Program-made: the position numbers and the translations under genes
The notes under the pieces: model-generated
The model's input: the letters and a program-made list of their open reading frames with translations, nothing else
Told to the model about the DNA's origin: nothing
The model's database searches: none
Shown: positions 1 to 8,360 of the stretch, one piece after another
How positions within the stretch are numbered: position 1 is the first letter of the stretch
Layout of the letters: every line of letters starts with the position of its first letter
NCBI RefSeq assembly: GCF_002368295.1
Contig: NZ_AP018248.1
Coordinates: 8,184,625 to 8,248,624 of the forward strand
Direction: 5' to 3'
Source: Tolypothrix tenuis PCC 7101
GTDB lineage: Bacteria > Cyanobacteriota > Cyanobacteriia > Cyanobacteriales > Nostocaceae
DNA: 64,000 nt

Positions 1-1
1 T

Positions 2-2347
2 GCTGCACAACTCAAACAACTCCAGGTAGTGCAGGTAGATACATTAGATAGCATTCAAGATCCAATTAACTTAGAAATTTCTCAGTTTGCTCCTCCTGCC
101 TGGTTGTTAACGCCCATCGTTGTTAACGGTAAAATTTGGGGCAGCTTATCGATATCTAAGCCTGCCGCAGAAGCGCCTTGGAAACCACAGGAGATAGAAA
201 TCACTACTAAAATAGCAGATCAGCTAGCGATCGCCATTCAGCAAGCACAACTCTATCAACAAGCACAGCAAGAACTGCGCGATCGCCAGCGCGCGGAAGC
301 TGCATTACAACAACTCAACCAAGAGCTAGAACAGCGAGTTCAAGAACGGACTGAGAAACTGCAAATAGCGCTTTCTGCTGCCAAAATGGGCACTTGGGAC
401 TGGGATATAGAGACAAACCTGGTTCACTGGTCGCCTGAAGAATATAAACTATTTGGCTTTCAAACCGATGCTGCAGGACGTGTCCTCGATGAGAACGGAG
501 CAGAAATTAGTCCTCATCCCTCCTTCGAGTTGTTCTTGAGTTGTGTTCATCCTGATGATCGTGATTATGTGGTGCAAGAAGTCCGGCACGCTTTAAAACA
601 AGGTTCTTCCTATGACATAGAGTATCGCCTGATCTGGCGAGATGGCAGTATTCATTGGTTGTATGCCAGAGGCGCTTGTGTGCTGGACAAACAGGGAGAA
701 CCTGTGCGGCTGATGGGAATTGCTATGGATATCACCAATCGCAAACAAGCAGAAGCCGCTTTGCGACGCAGCGAAAGGTGGTTGCAGAACTTTAGCCAAA
801 AAATTTCTGTAGTGGTTTACACTATGGTTCAAGAAACCAATGGGCAGATTTGGTTTGAATATATTAGCCCAGCCTGTAAATCCATCTTTGAGGTGACAGC
901 AGAGCAAGCAATGCAAGATGCTTCCTTTTTACTCAAGCTGATTCATCCAGATGATCTACCGCCTCGCGCTGTCTTAATGGCCCGTTGCATCCAGAACTTA
1001 GAACCTTTTTTCATGGAATATCGCATCATTACTCCCTCTGGAAAACTCAAATGGGTGCAAGTAAATTCGCAAGTGGAACCACGGGAGAATGGAGCTTTTG
1101 CTTGGCATGGAGTTTTACTAGATGTGAGCGATCGCAAACAGGCAGAAACAGCTATCAGACAGCAAGCCAAGCAGGAAAAAGCACTGCGACTGGTTACCCA
1201 TGAAATTCGCCAGTCTCTAGATTTGGATGCCATTCTCACTACTGCTGTCAATGAAGTACGACATACATTGCAAGCCGATCGAGCGGCGGTTTATCGTTTT
1301 AATGCCGATTGGAGTGGCAACTTTATTGTCGAATCAGTTGCCCCCGGTTGGATAAAGTTGGTGAAACCCAACTTCAAAAAACTTTGGGAAGATACTTATT
1401 TGCAAGAAACTGAAGGAGGACGCTACAAAAACTACGAAACCTTTGCGGTTACAGATATTTACACAGTTGGACATCAAGAATGTCATATTGCGCTGCTAGA
1501 AGAATTTCAAGCTAGAGCCTATGCGATCGCGCCGATTTTTTTTGGAGAAAATCTTTGGGGTTTGTTGGCAGTTTATCAAAATTCGGCTCCTCGCTCTTGG
1601 CAAGCTTGGGAGATAGATTTGTTACAACAAATAGCCAACCAATTGGCGATCGCCATTCAGCAGTCTGAACTTTACAAGCAACTGCAAACCGAACTGCAAG
1701 AACGCCGACAAATTGAACAACAAATCCGAGCATCCCTCAAAGAAAAAGAAGTTTTATTGCGGGAGGTGTATCACCGAGTTAAGAATAATATGCAAATGGT
1801 TTCTAGTCTATTAAGTCTGCAAGCCAGTAGTATTGATGACCCTGCTGTACTGAAATTACTCACCGAAAGCCAGCGTCGAGTCAAAACAATGGCACTCGTC
1901 CACGAACGTCTCTACCGTTCTGAAAACCTCGCCCGGATTAACTTCGCAACTTATGTCGAACACCTTGTCAGTGATTTAGTACGTTCTTATACTTCCAACA
2001 AATCGGCTATCCGTTTTGTTATTGAGGTGAGCGAACTGGAACTAGACCTAGATACGGCTGTTCCCTGCGGATTAATCATTAATGAGCTAGTCTCAAATGC
2101 TTTAAAATACGCTTTCCCCAACCAAAAAGGTGAAATAGCACTGCAATTTTGGTTGCATACTCCTGAGTATTATTGTCTAGTTGTCAAAGATAATGGAATT
2201 GGGATACCTGCCGATATTGATCCACAGTGTACTACTTCATTGGGAATGCAACTTATACAAGGTTTAGTAGAGCAACTTGGAGGTACACTGCAACTATCTA
2301 GACAAGGAGGCAGTCAATTTAAGATTCTCTTGAAAAAAAGGTTGTAA
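2..2347 (+). CDS. Sensor histidine kinase, GAF-PAS-PAS-GAF-HisKA_2 (5' end cut by window)
   Basis: The reading frame is open to the left edge, so the gene starts outside the window and the GTG at 29 is not a reliable start. Numbering from that GTG, residues 1-75 look like the end of a GAF domain, followed by a coiled coil at about 75-110. PAS/PAC domains lie at about 111-240 and 245-370, and a second GAF domain at about 395-560 ends in the cyanobacterial 'QLAIAIQQ' pattern. The kinase core is of the HisKA_2 type: 'EVYHRVKNNMQMV' puts the phospho-accepting His near residue 582. An ATPase domain follows with N-box 'NELVSNALKYAF' and G-box 'DNGIGI'. No membrane segment is visible, so it is probably soluble. 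The next gene starts 7 bases after the stop and encodes a receiver-kinase, a likely phosphotransfer partner. The signal sensed is unknown; GAF domains can bind bilins, but no bilin-binding Cys motif is obvious in the visible part. Confidence 0.9.
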   Translation, partial: AAQLKQLQVVQVDTLDSIQDPINLEISQFAPPAWLLTPIVVNGKIWGSLSISKPAAEAPWKPQEIEITTKIADQLAIAIQQAQLYQQAQQELRDRQRAEAALQQLNQELEQRVQERTEKLQIALSAAKMGTWDWDIETNLVHWSPEEYKLFGFQTDAAGRVLDENGAEISPHPSFELFLSCVHPDDRDYVVQEVRHALKQGSSYDIEYRLIWRDGSIHWLYARGACVLDKQGEPVRLMGIAMDITNRKQAEAALRRSERWLQNFSQKISVVVYTMVQETNGQIWFEYISPACKSIFEVTAEQAMQDASFLLKLIHPDDLPPRAVLMARCIQNLEPFFMEYRIITPSGKLKWVQVNSQVEPRENGAFAWHGVLLDVSDRKQAETAIRQQAKQEKALRLVTHEIRQSLDLDAILTTAVNEVRHTLQADRAAVYRFNADWSGNFIVESVAPGWIKLVKPNFKKLWEDTYLQETEGGRYKNYETFAVTDIYTVGHQECHIALLEEFQARAYAIAPIFFGENLWGLLAVYQNSAPRSWQAWEIDLLQQIANQLAIAIQQSELYKQLQTELQERRQIEQQIRASLKEKEVLLREVYHRVKNNMQMVSSLLSLQASSIDDPAVLKLLTESQRRVKTMALVHERLYRSENLARINFATYVEHLVSDLVRSYTSNKSAIRFVIEVSELELDLDTAVPCGLIINELVSNALKYAFPNQKGEIALQFWLHTPEYYCLVVKDNGIGIPADIDPQCTTSLGMQLIQGLVEQLGGTLQLSRQGGSQFKILLKKRL

Positions 2348-2353
2348 TATGAT

Positions 2354-3514
2354 ATGGCACAACAATCTTCTAAACCCAGTATCTTGATTGTTGAAGATGA
2401 ATGGGTGATTGCTTTAGACATCAAACAGCATTTGAAAAAGTTAGGCTACAACGTCTCTGGAACTGCTAATTCTGCCGAAAAAGCTTTGGAACTGGTTGCA
2501 GATCACAAACCAGATTTAGTGTTGATGGATATTTATCTGCAAGGTGACAAAAGCGGAATTGAAGCAGCAGATCAAATTCGCCAACAATTTCAGATACCTG
2601 TCGTGTTTCTCACTGCCCATGCTGATGAGTCAACTTTAACAGAAGCGATCGCCACCCATCCCTACGGCTATATCGTTAAACCTTTTGAAGAACAGGATCT
2701 AATTATTGCGATTCAGGTAGCTTTGGCTAACCATATTGCCGAACAAGCCATTCGACAAGCACTACAAAAAGAAAAACGGCTAAATGAGCTGAAATCTCAA
2801 TTCGTCTCCATTGTTTCCCATGAATTTCGCAATCCCTTAAGTTCCATACTCTTAACCCTAGAACTCTTAGAACAGCCAGACATACTCAATTCCCAAAAAC
2901 GACAAGCTCATATCGAACGGGGGAAAGCAGCTATCCAGCACATGGCGCAATTGATTACAGATGTGTTGGTTCTCGGCCAAGTAGAACAAGAGCAGTTTCA
3001 CTATCAACCAACACCAATTAATATTTACCAGTTTTGCTCTTTCTTGGTAGAGGATTTACAATCCCGTGCTCAAAATACAGATAGATTTATTTACAACGTT
3101 TCGGGATGTGACGAACCAGAAAATCTTTTTTATGAACTCGATCCCAACTTATTGCAACATATCCTGAACAACTTGCTAGAAAATGCTCTAAAATACTCTC
3201 CCAATGGCACCCCAGTCACATTTAACTTACACTGCGAGCCAGATTACATTCAATTTCAAGTTCAAGACCAAGGAATTGGGCTAACAGAAAAAGATTTAGA
3301 AAAGCTATTTACACCATTTCATCGCGGAATTAACGTCAATAAAATTCCCGGCACAGGATTAGGGTTATCAATTGCGAAAAAGTGTGTTGATGCACATGGT
3401 GGGCAAATATTAGTTGATAGCACTGTTGGAGTCGGCACAACCTTTACTGTTACTCTACCCTCTTTAAAACTGGAAAACTCCAACTCTAACCTCTACCAGC
3501 CCAACCATGATTAA
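2354..3514 (+). CDS. Hybrid response regulator / histidine kinase (receiver-HisKA-HATPase)
   Basis: This 386-residue protein has an N-terminal receiver domain: acidic 'VEDE' near residue 15, phospho-acceptor Asp59 in 'DLVLMDIYL' and the conserved Lys109 in 'YIVKPFEE'. After a short helix comes a classical HisKA box, 'FVSIVSHEFRNPLSS', with His157, and an ATPase domain with 'NNLLENALKYSPNG', 'DQGIGL' and 'GTGLGLSIAKK'. It has no membrane segment. The ATG lies 7 bases after the upstream kinase stop, so the two are very probably co-transcribed. Inference: the upstream HisKA_2 kinase phosphorylates this receiver, which then controls its own kinase activity, giving a short phosphorelay. No DNA-binding output domain is present, so the final target must be another protein. 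Confidence 0.92.
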   Translation: MAQQSSKPSILIVEDEWVIALDIKQHLKKLGYNVSGTANSAEKALELVADHKPDLVLMDIYLQGDKSGIEAADQIRQQFQIPVVFLTAHADESTLTEAIATHPYGYIVKPFEEQDLIIAIQVALANHIAEQAIRQALQKEKRLNELKSQFVSIVSHEFRNPLSSILLTLELLEQPDILNSQKRQAHIERGKAAIQHMAQLITDVLVLGQVEQEQFHYQPTPINIYQFCSFLVEDLQSRAQNTDRFIYNVSGCDEPENLFYELDPNLLQHILNNLLENALKYSPNGTPVTFNLHCEPDYIQFQVQDQGIGLTEKDLEKLFTPFHRGINVNKIPGTGLGLSIAKKCVDAHGGQILVDSTVGVGTTFTVTLPSLKLENSNSNLYQPNHD

Positions 3515-3643
3515 CCTTCACAAATTCATAATTTTTGTGTAAGCAAAAGTTAGTTTGACATCAACAATAGTTAAAAAAAGCAATAAATTCACCAAGTCGT
3601 TTAAGTAAAACTTATAGCAATTTGTAACATTATCGCTACAGAT

Positions 3644-3677
3644 TTAGGTTGGGTTGAGCAAAGCGAAACCCAACACT
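3644..3677. repeat. Short palindromic dispersed repeat (GGTTGGGTT...AACCCAAC)
   Basis: GTTGGGTT at the left pairs with AACCCAAC at the right around a GAGCAAAGCG loop. A longer relative of the same 'AGGTTGGGTTGAG' core lies at 9463-9553, so it belongs to a dispersed intergenic repeat family rather than to a gene. Confidence 0.6.
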
Positions 3678-3757
3678 ATACCAAATTTAGATATTAGCTT
3701 GAAACTCTTTAGATTCATCACCAAATACAGGCGCAATAGCTAACATATCCTACCTTT

Positions 3758-4156
3758 TCAAATAAACAAACTAGGCGCAACTTTAAAATACTCACTCAAA
3801 GCTTTAGCTTGCGCTTTACTAATCGAACGCTTACCATTGACAACCTCAGACACTACACCACTTGAACCAATAATTCCCACTAAATCAGCTTGACGAGTTC
3901 CACTCTCTTCCATAATATGCTGGAGAATTTCATGAGGTGCAGATTCTTCCATCGGATAATGTTCTGTCTCATAAGCTTCAATCAAGATGATCAGCAGCTT
4001 GTATAAAGCTTGCTCTTCCTTAGTGCGATTCTTCTTAAAAGTTAGCTGTTCTACTAGCTTGAGAATACGTTCGTACTCTTGTTCTGTTTCTATTGCGACA
4101 GGAACAACTTCTGCTAAGAGATGACGATAGCTATTTTGGTCAAAAGTAAGGGTCAT
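3758..4156 (-). CDS. higA: HigA-type antitoxin (XRE helix-turn-helix)
   Basis: A 132-residue protein. The C-terminal half, from 'SAPHEILQHIMEESG' to the end, reads as a helix-turn-helix of the XRE/HigA kind ('TRQADLVGIIGSSGVVSEVVNGKRSIS'-like layout, with 'VVNGKRSISKAQAKALSEYF' as the recognition part). In HigBA modules the antitoxin gene follows the toxin gene, and that order holds here. The antitoxin start overlaps the toxin end by 17 bases, which indicates translational coupling. The expected job is to bind and neutralise HigB and to repress the shared promoter; a candidate operator is listed at 4495-4509. Confidence 0.85.
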   Translation of the reverse strand: MTLTFDQNSYRHLLAEVVPVAIETEQEYERILKLVEQLTFKKNRTKEEQALYKLLIILIEAYETEHYPMEESAPHEILQHIMEESGTRQADLVGIIGSSGVVSEVVNGKRSISKAQAKALSEYFKVAPSLFI

Positions 4157-4439
4157 TTTTCCATTTATCTTTATCGTATTCAGCGTGTGTCAGAAAATAC
4201 TTGTAATAGACAACCTGGTTTTCGTAATCAATACCAACAATTAGACGATAATCATTGCCTTTAATATTAAAAACAGTAAAATTTCCTACTGCTTCTGCAT
4301 CACGATAAATTTTTCTTACATCTTCGAGGTTTTGCCAATCTGCCTTCTTAACAGTAGTGTACCAGTCCTCTATTTGCTTTTTGACATCAGGAAACTGAGT
4401 AGTATCAATGCGGAGATTACGAATTGAAATTAAATGCAT
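4140..4439 (-). CDS. higB: HigB-type mRNA interferase toxin
   Basis: A 99-residue basic protein with the RelE-fold HigB features: a helical start, 'ADWQNLEDVRKIYRDAE', then the strands 'FTVFNIKGNDYRLIVGIDY' and 'QVVYYKYFLTHAEYDK', ending 'WKNDPYF'. The family cuts mRNA at the ribosome. The gene is full length and precedes higA with a 17-base overlap. It is a typical stress-related or plasmid-type module carried on the chromosome. I see no inactivating change, unlike the two ParE genes further on. Confidence 0.85.
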   Translation of the reverse strand: MHLISIRNLRIDTTQFPDVKKQIEDWYTTVKKADWQNLEDVRKIYRDAEAVGNFTVFNIKGNDYRLIVGIDYENQVVYYKYFLTHAEYDKDKWKNDPYF

Positions 4440-4494
4440 TCGTCTTTGCTAGTCTAAGCATATTTATTCATAAAATTCCACAACTCAATTTATC

Positions 4495-4509
4495 CTCTCA
4501 TTTTGAGAG
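4495..4509 (-). promoter_or_regulatory. Candidate HigA operator in the higBA promoter
   Basis: On the minus strand CTCTCAAAATGAGAG is a perfect 6-bp inverted repeat with a 3-base centre, 56 bases upstream of the higB ATG. A consensus -35 box TTGACA lies immediately upstream (4515-4520 on the plus strand). A possible -10, GATAAA, lies just downstream at 4489-4494, though its 20-base spacing is long. A palindrome between the promoter boxes is where a HigA dimer would be expected to bind; binding itself is inference. Confidence 0.45.
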
Positions 4510-4521
4510 TTAAATGTCAAT

Positions 4522-4563
4522 AATTAAAAGTAGGATGCGTTATAATGCATCCTACTTTTAATT
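4522..4563. terminator. 17-bp perfect hairpin between the SDR gene and higBA
   Basis: A 17-base arm (4522-4538) pairs perfectly with 4547-4563 around an 8-base loop. It sits 4 bases after the SDR stop on the minus strand. The ends are A/T-rich, so it can act as an intrinsic terminator for the SDR gene. The GTAGGATGC core also occurs in dispersed repeats of this genome type, so a repeat origin is possible. Confidence 0.6.
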
Positions 4564-4567
4564 CTGA

Positions 4568-5377
4568 TTATCTATTCTTCAATTCGTGCATACTTTTCAC
4601 AACTTTTGTCACCAGCTTTCTGGGTGTAAACCTTACACTTTCCGTGAGGATTCTATTTCTCAAGCCAGGAATCACAACTGTTTTATTTGCCATTAAACTG
4701 CGATAACCAATTTTAGCAACCCTTTCTGTATTCATCATCCGATTGACACTGGCAATTTTTGAGTCTTCCATTGCAGCAGTTTTTTGAAATTCCGTTGCTG
4801 TGGGGCCGGGACAAAGTACAGTAACACTAACACCTGTACCTTCTAATTCCTGTGCGATCGCTTCTGAAAATGATAAGACATAGGCTTTAGTTGCAAAATA
4901 AACCGCCATTAAAGGCCCTGGTTGAAAAGCAGCAACCGAGGCAACATTTAAAATTTTGCCATAGCCTTGCTCTACCATATCCTTGAGGAACAATTTTGTT
5001 AAATGAGTGAGACTCACTATATTGACCTGTAGCATATTCAGTTCAGTAGTCAGATCTGTTTCTGCAAAGACTCCATAAGTACCAAAGCCTGCATTATTTA
5101 CCAACACATCAACTTTAATAGATGATTGTTGTAATTCTGTGAAAATTTCTGTGGGAGAGGTAGGTATAGATAAGTCTTTGGCAAAAGTTTTGACAACTAT
5201 GTTAAATTTTTGAGCAAAGTCTGATGCAATTTCAGCTAGCTTATCCGCGTTTTTATCTACTAACACCAAATTGTAATTATTTCTACCAAAAATGTAGGCT
5301 AATTGGTAACCAATACCACTAGCGGCTCCGGTAATTAAAGCAGTTTTTTGACGCGGACTTTTTGGGGTATTATTCAT
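4568..5377 (-). CDS. Short-chain dehydrogenase/reductase (DltE/YqjQ-like)
   Basis: The chosen start is the Met of 'MNNTPKSPRQKTALITG', giving 269 residues. An upstream in-frame Met at 5491 would add 38 residues with no SDR match, so it was not used. The classical SDR marks are present: cofactor-binding 'TGAASGIG' near the N-terminus, 'NNAG' after the fourth strand, and the catalytic 'YFATK' (YxxxK) with an upstream Ser in 'NVASVAAF'. The order and spacing fit a Rossmann-fold NAD(P)(H)-dependent oxidoreductase. The substrate cannot be read from sequence. It stands alone and is followed at once by a strong hairpin. Confidence 0.85.
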   Translation of the reverse strand: MNNTPKSPRQKTALITGAASGIGYQLAYIFGRNNYNLVLVDKNADKLAEIASDFAQKFNIVVKTFAKDLSIPTSPTEIFTELQQSSIKVDVLVNNAGFGTYGVFAETDLTTELNMLQVNIVSLTHLTKLFLKDMVEQGYGKILNVASVAAFQPGPLMAVYFATKAYVLSFSEAIAQELEGTGVSVTVLCPGPTATEFQKTAAMEDSKIASVNRMMNTERVAKIGYRSLMANKTVVIPGLRNRILTESVRFTPRKLVTKVVKSMHELKNR

Positions 5378-5892
5378 CTCAAGAATATGGTAATTTATTG
5401 AGTATGCATAAATACTCAATAAAGATTTAGAGAGTTTTATAAAAGAATTGAAGTTGATAACTGCTGATATATGTTGCCAAATTGGCAACAATTAATCTTT
5501 TTAAGACAGTAGCAATTTATAGAAGTAATATTAAATTATTTATTGTGATTTACGGCACAAATTATGCATATTTTTTCATAATTAATTACATGATGCGTTG
5601 TAACAGAAGTGAGAATTTTGTGTTGTAAATAACTAAAATCATGCATCAGTTTAAATGAAGTTAGCTGTCATAGACGCGCAGCAATTTATCACAGGCTTTT
5701 TTGAAGATGTAAGCTAATAATTAATATGTGTGTTTAAATATGAGGATTAAATTTAACTTCTTCTTGCGATGAGGCTAATTTATGTTTGAAACAACAAAAT
5801 TCATACTTCATATTATGAGGCTTTCATTTGAAGTTAATTCAACCATTAGCGAACCTCAGATTTAGCGTCATTCTTGGAGATTAGTGCAAATA

Positions 5893-6028
5893 ATAACATT
5901 TTGAAATAAAGAATGCGATAGATGGGTAGGGGCACAGCACCAATAAGATATTTGATATGCCAAAAGATTGCGGATGCCGTACCCTTACAAAGAATTTATC
6001 TGTCGCAAACATTATTTGAATTGGTATT
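5893..6028. mobile_element. MITE-like element, copy A
   Basis: About 136 bp with imperfect terminal inverted repeats. The right end, 'CTGTCGCAAACATTATTTG', pairs loosely with a left end containing 'TTTTGAAATAAAGAATGCGA'. The inner part is palindromic: GGGGCACAGCACC on one side and GGATGCCGTACCC on the other. It shares this whole structure with elements at 13662-13797 and 60250-60384. There is no coding capacity, so any movement would depend on a transposase supplied elsewhere. Confidence 0.7.
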
Positions 6029-6076
6029 AGCTATATAATTTAAAGCATTTATTTGTTTCTTGTTGAAAAAGCCTAA

Positions 6077-6177
6077 GTTTGGGGGAGAATCCCCCAAACC
6101 CCCGATTGGGTGAAGTTTGTGGGGAAGGTTTCCTTCCACAAAACTTCGGACGGTTGCGTCCCCCAAACCCCCTCCAA
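6077..6177. repeat. Nested palindromic intergenic repeat
   Basis: The first hairpin is TTTGGGGGA-GAA-TCCCCCAAA (6078-6098). A second, larger hairpin has arms around GAAGTTTGTGG and CCACAAAACTTC, followed by another CCCCCAAACCCCC block. This stacking of C-rich palindromes is a dispersed-repeat pattern. It lies 58 bases beyond the creatininase-family gene end and could also stop transcription from that gene. Confidence 0.6.
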
Positions 6178-6234
6178 AATTAGTTTTCGGTTTTTTGTTG
6201 AGTAACTAATTTTTTGGGTTTTTCTCGATTGATT

Positions 6235-6981
6235 TTATTCTGCGTTTAAAAATTCTAAATAGTTGTTGCTGAGTTCTTTGACGGCTAATTCATAAAATTG
6301 CTTACCATGTTCTGGGGTGGCTAAGGCGGGATTTGAACCCATGCGTCCATCGGGGTAATGTAATCGAAAGTCGGCTGCACTGTAAATTCTGTGTCCTGAG
6401 GCTACTTCTGGGGAAAGGGGTGCTTGCTTAATTGCTTCTGGATAAACATATTGGGTAACAGCTACTTCGCTAGGGGTAGCATGGGAACCTTCTTGATCCC
6501 CATATAATTCTTTCGCCAGTTTATAGACCGAACTGCACATAAACCAATTACCTACTTGGCATTGTACCCGTTGGGCGTTGGGAATCTGCAAATCTTCTAA
6601 GTGGGCGTAAGTTTCCGAGAAAGCTGCTTTGAGGGTGGCGATGTTACCGCCATGTCCGTTGATAAAGTAGAACTTGGTAAAACCTGCTTTGACTAAACAA
6701 GTTACATAATCTCGCACTACCTGAATTAAAGTGCTGGGACGCAGACTTATAGTACCGGGAAAGGCGGTATGATGTAGAGCCATGCCAACATTGATTGTAG
6801 GGCCTACCATTGCTTGAGTTGCTTCACCAACACCACGGGCGATCGCTTCTGCACAAATCGCATCTGTACCAATTAATCCGGTGGGGCCATGCTGTTCTGT
6901 GGAACCTATAGGAAAAATCAGACCTCTAGACTGCTGTAGATAAGCTTCGACCTCAGGCCAGGTACTTAAATGTAGTAACAT
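6235..6981 (-). CDS. Creatininase-family amidohydrolase
   Basis: A 248-residue protein with the metal-binding signature of the creatininase / creatinine amidohydrolase family: 'PIGSTEQHGP' (Glu and His ligands), 'GTDAICAEA' (Asp ligand), 'NGHGGN' (His ligand) and a later 'EGSHATPSEVAVTQ' with the Glu. Family members hydrolyse cyclic or formyl amides, including creatinine and MftE-like or FAPy-type substrates. The substrate of the cyanobacterial group is not known to me and cannot be derived from the sequence. It is cytosolic and monocistronic, with the start Met well aligned to the family N-terminus. Confidence 0.88.
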   Translation of the reverse strand: MLLHLSTWPEVEAYLQQSRGLIFPIGSTEQHGPTGLIGTDAICAEAIARGVGEATQAMVGPTINVGMALHHTAFPGTISLRPSTLIQVVRDYVTCLVKAGFTKFYFINGHGGNIATLKAAFSETYAHLEDLQIPNAQRVQCQVGNWFMCSSVYKLAKELYGDQEGSHATPSEVAVTQYVYPEAIKQAPLSPEVASGHRIYSAADFRLHYPDGRMGSNPALATPEHGKQFYELAVKELSNNYLEFLNAE

Positions 6982-7108
6982 TTTTAGTCAACTTCCTCTT
7001 TAATATGGCGGCGGGAAGAAACATTGTGCTATGAAATAGCATCGTTATTAATCAGCCTCCCACTAACATGATTATGAACTCCCTGGCTGTGAGGTGGAGG
7101 TAATAACT

Positions 7109-7669
7109 ATGAAATCTCGTGATGTTTGGCTAGGTTTGGCTGGGTTGACTGTGGGATTGATACTAATCAATAGTGCGATCGCGCCTCCAGCTTTGGCGGG
7201 ACGCTATGTGTTAAATCAAACGCCTCAAACTATTGAACGCTATTTTGGACGTTACATTACCAAAAAAACTAATGGTGAGCAAGTTACTTATACTTATGCT
7301 CCCAAAAGTTTCCGACAGCTATTTAAGCAGTTTCCTAAAAGTGATTTTTCTATCACTTTTGTCAGAAATCAAGCAAAGTCTATAACCTTAAACTTCAACG
7401 GCGATTTTTTCCAATACCCAGGCAGCTATAATTACGATAAAGCTGAGGCTACAAAGTTCTATAACTATATATTTGGCTATCAGCCGCCTATTTGGAAGGA
7501 ACTTTCTGCCAAATTTAGCGGTAATGAAACCATCTATTTTTACGAATATTGTCTCGGTGATGGAGTTGCAACGAATTTTGAGAGATATGGATATAAGCAA
7601 TTTACAGATTCTGCAACTTTATCCTATAACAATCGTTGCGAACCCCCATACAATTTGAGTAAGAATTGA
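7109..7669 (+). CDS. Exported hypothetical protein
   Basis: The start is placed at the ATG at 7109 because a good ribosome site (GGAGG, 7096-7100) lies 8 bases before it; the in-frame GTG at 7094 overlaps that site. The N-terminus is a signal peptide: 'MKSRDVWLGLAGLTVGLIL', then 'IAPPALA' with cleavage likely after ALA. The mature part, of about 155 residues, is basic and Tyr/Phe-rich ('RYFGRYITKK', 'FYNYIFGYQPP') and has two Cys near the C-terminus ('YEYCLGDG', 'NNRCEPPY') that could form a disulfide. I do not recognise the family. It is probably periplasmic or secreted, with no clear link to its neighbours. Confidence 0.7.
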   Translation: MKSRDVWLGLAGLTVGLILINSAIAPPALAGRYVLNQTPQTIERYFGRYITKKTNGEQVTYTYAPKSFRQLFKQFPKSDFSITFVRNQAKSITLNFNGDFFQYPGSYNYDKAEATKFYNYIFGYQPPIWKELSAKFSGNETIYFYEYCLGDGVATNFERYGYKQFTDSATLSYNNRCEPPYNLSKN

Positions 7670-7732
7670 GATATTTAGATATTTACTTTCCCAATGAGAT
7701 GAGAAGATATTGGGGATCAAGTTTTATTTTGA

Positions 7733-8005
7733 TTAATCAAAGGAATAATGTTTTTTCACGTCACTGGTGATTTCCCATGTACAAGACATTCCAGCTGGGA
7801 AGACTACTAAATCACCTTTACCCATTTGCACTGGCTGTCCACCATCTGGCGTAACAATTACATCTCCTGCCAAAAAGTAGCAAGTTTCTTGAGAATCATA
7901 AGTCCAAGGGAATTTTGAAACTTCTTTTTGCCAAATTCCCCACTTTTTTACACCTAACTCTTCGAGGCGTTCTTGACTGGGTTGATGCTCAATTTTAATT
8001 TCCAT
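7733..8005 (-). CDS. Cupin-domain protein (EutQ/DUF861-like)
   Basis: A 90-residue single-domain cupin. After 'KKWGIWQKEVSKFPWTY' come the two cupin motifs in reduced form: 'ETCYFLAGDVIVTPDGG' and 'GDLVVFPAGMSCTWEI'. The 'W..WTY...ET.Y.L.G...VTP..G' layout matches the small cupin_3 proteins common in plants and cyanobacteria. The function of the family is not established; metal or small-ligand binding is likely. It is monocistronic, running towards the preceding gene. Confidence 0.82.
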   Translation of the reverse strand: MEIKIEHQPSQERLEELGVKKWGIWQKEVSKFPWTYDSQETCYFLAGDVIVTPDGGQPVQMGKGDLVVFPAGMSCTWEITSDVKKHYSFD

Positions 8006-8027
8006 GCCGCACTTGATCGAATTTTAT

Positions 8028-8360
8028 TTAGCAGTAGGATTGGATATCCTCTCCGCATTTATCTACTAAATAGCATAGTGCGCGAAAACGCAAGCCGACA
8101 AATTGATCGTAAAGAGGATTAAGCTTGCACATAGGGGGAATATGAGCAATTTTGCGCCCAAACAGCATGATATCGCGCTCAAAGGGGCATTGTGCAGGGA
8201 TGAGTTTGGCAATAAATTTCGCAACTTTCTGATTGTGAATTTCCAAATTGTCAAGCCATTGGCGTAATGGTTGCAATAAATCAAATTTAGGATTGTCTTT
8301 TTCGCTAAGAGGGCTAATAAAAGCGGAGAAAACAATAGGTTGGTTTGCGGTTTTAATCAT
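8028..8360 (-). CDS. Mo-dependent nitrogenase C-terminal domain protein
   Basis: From the Met at 8360 the protein has 110 residues; a longer frame reaches 8447, but the extra part looks unlike the family. The hallmark block is 'AQCPFERDIMLFGRKIAHIP' followed by 'PPMCKLNPLYDQFVGLRFRA' and 'YLVDKCGED', with three or four conserved Cys. This domain carries the name 'Mo-dependent nitrogenase C-terminal', but in cyanobacteria it is found as short free-standing proteins of unknown role, often in several copies. No nif genes are present here, so a nitrogenase role is not supported by context. The Cys pattern might hold a metal or a redox centre (inference). Confidence 0.8.
   Translation of the reverse strand: MIKTANQPIVFSAFISPLSEKDNPKFDLLQPLRQWLDNLEIHNQKVAKFIAKLIPAQCPFERDIMLFGRKIAHIPPMCKLNPLYDQFVGLRFRALCYLVDKCGEDIQSYC

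Larger units (their letters stand above)
5378..6234. other. Gene-poor spacer with two repeat elements
   Basis: The spacer is A/T-rich. It holds a MITE-like element (5893-6028) and a nested palindromic G/C-rich repeat (6077-6177). No convincing coding frame or RNA gene was seen. Confidence 0.6.

Noticed and set aside
5378..5491. N-terminal extension of the short-chain dehydrogenase
   Set aside because: The 38 extra residues lack any SDR feature and lie in promoter-like A/T-rich DNA.
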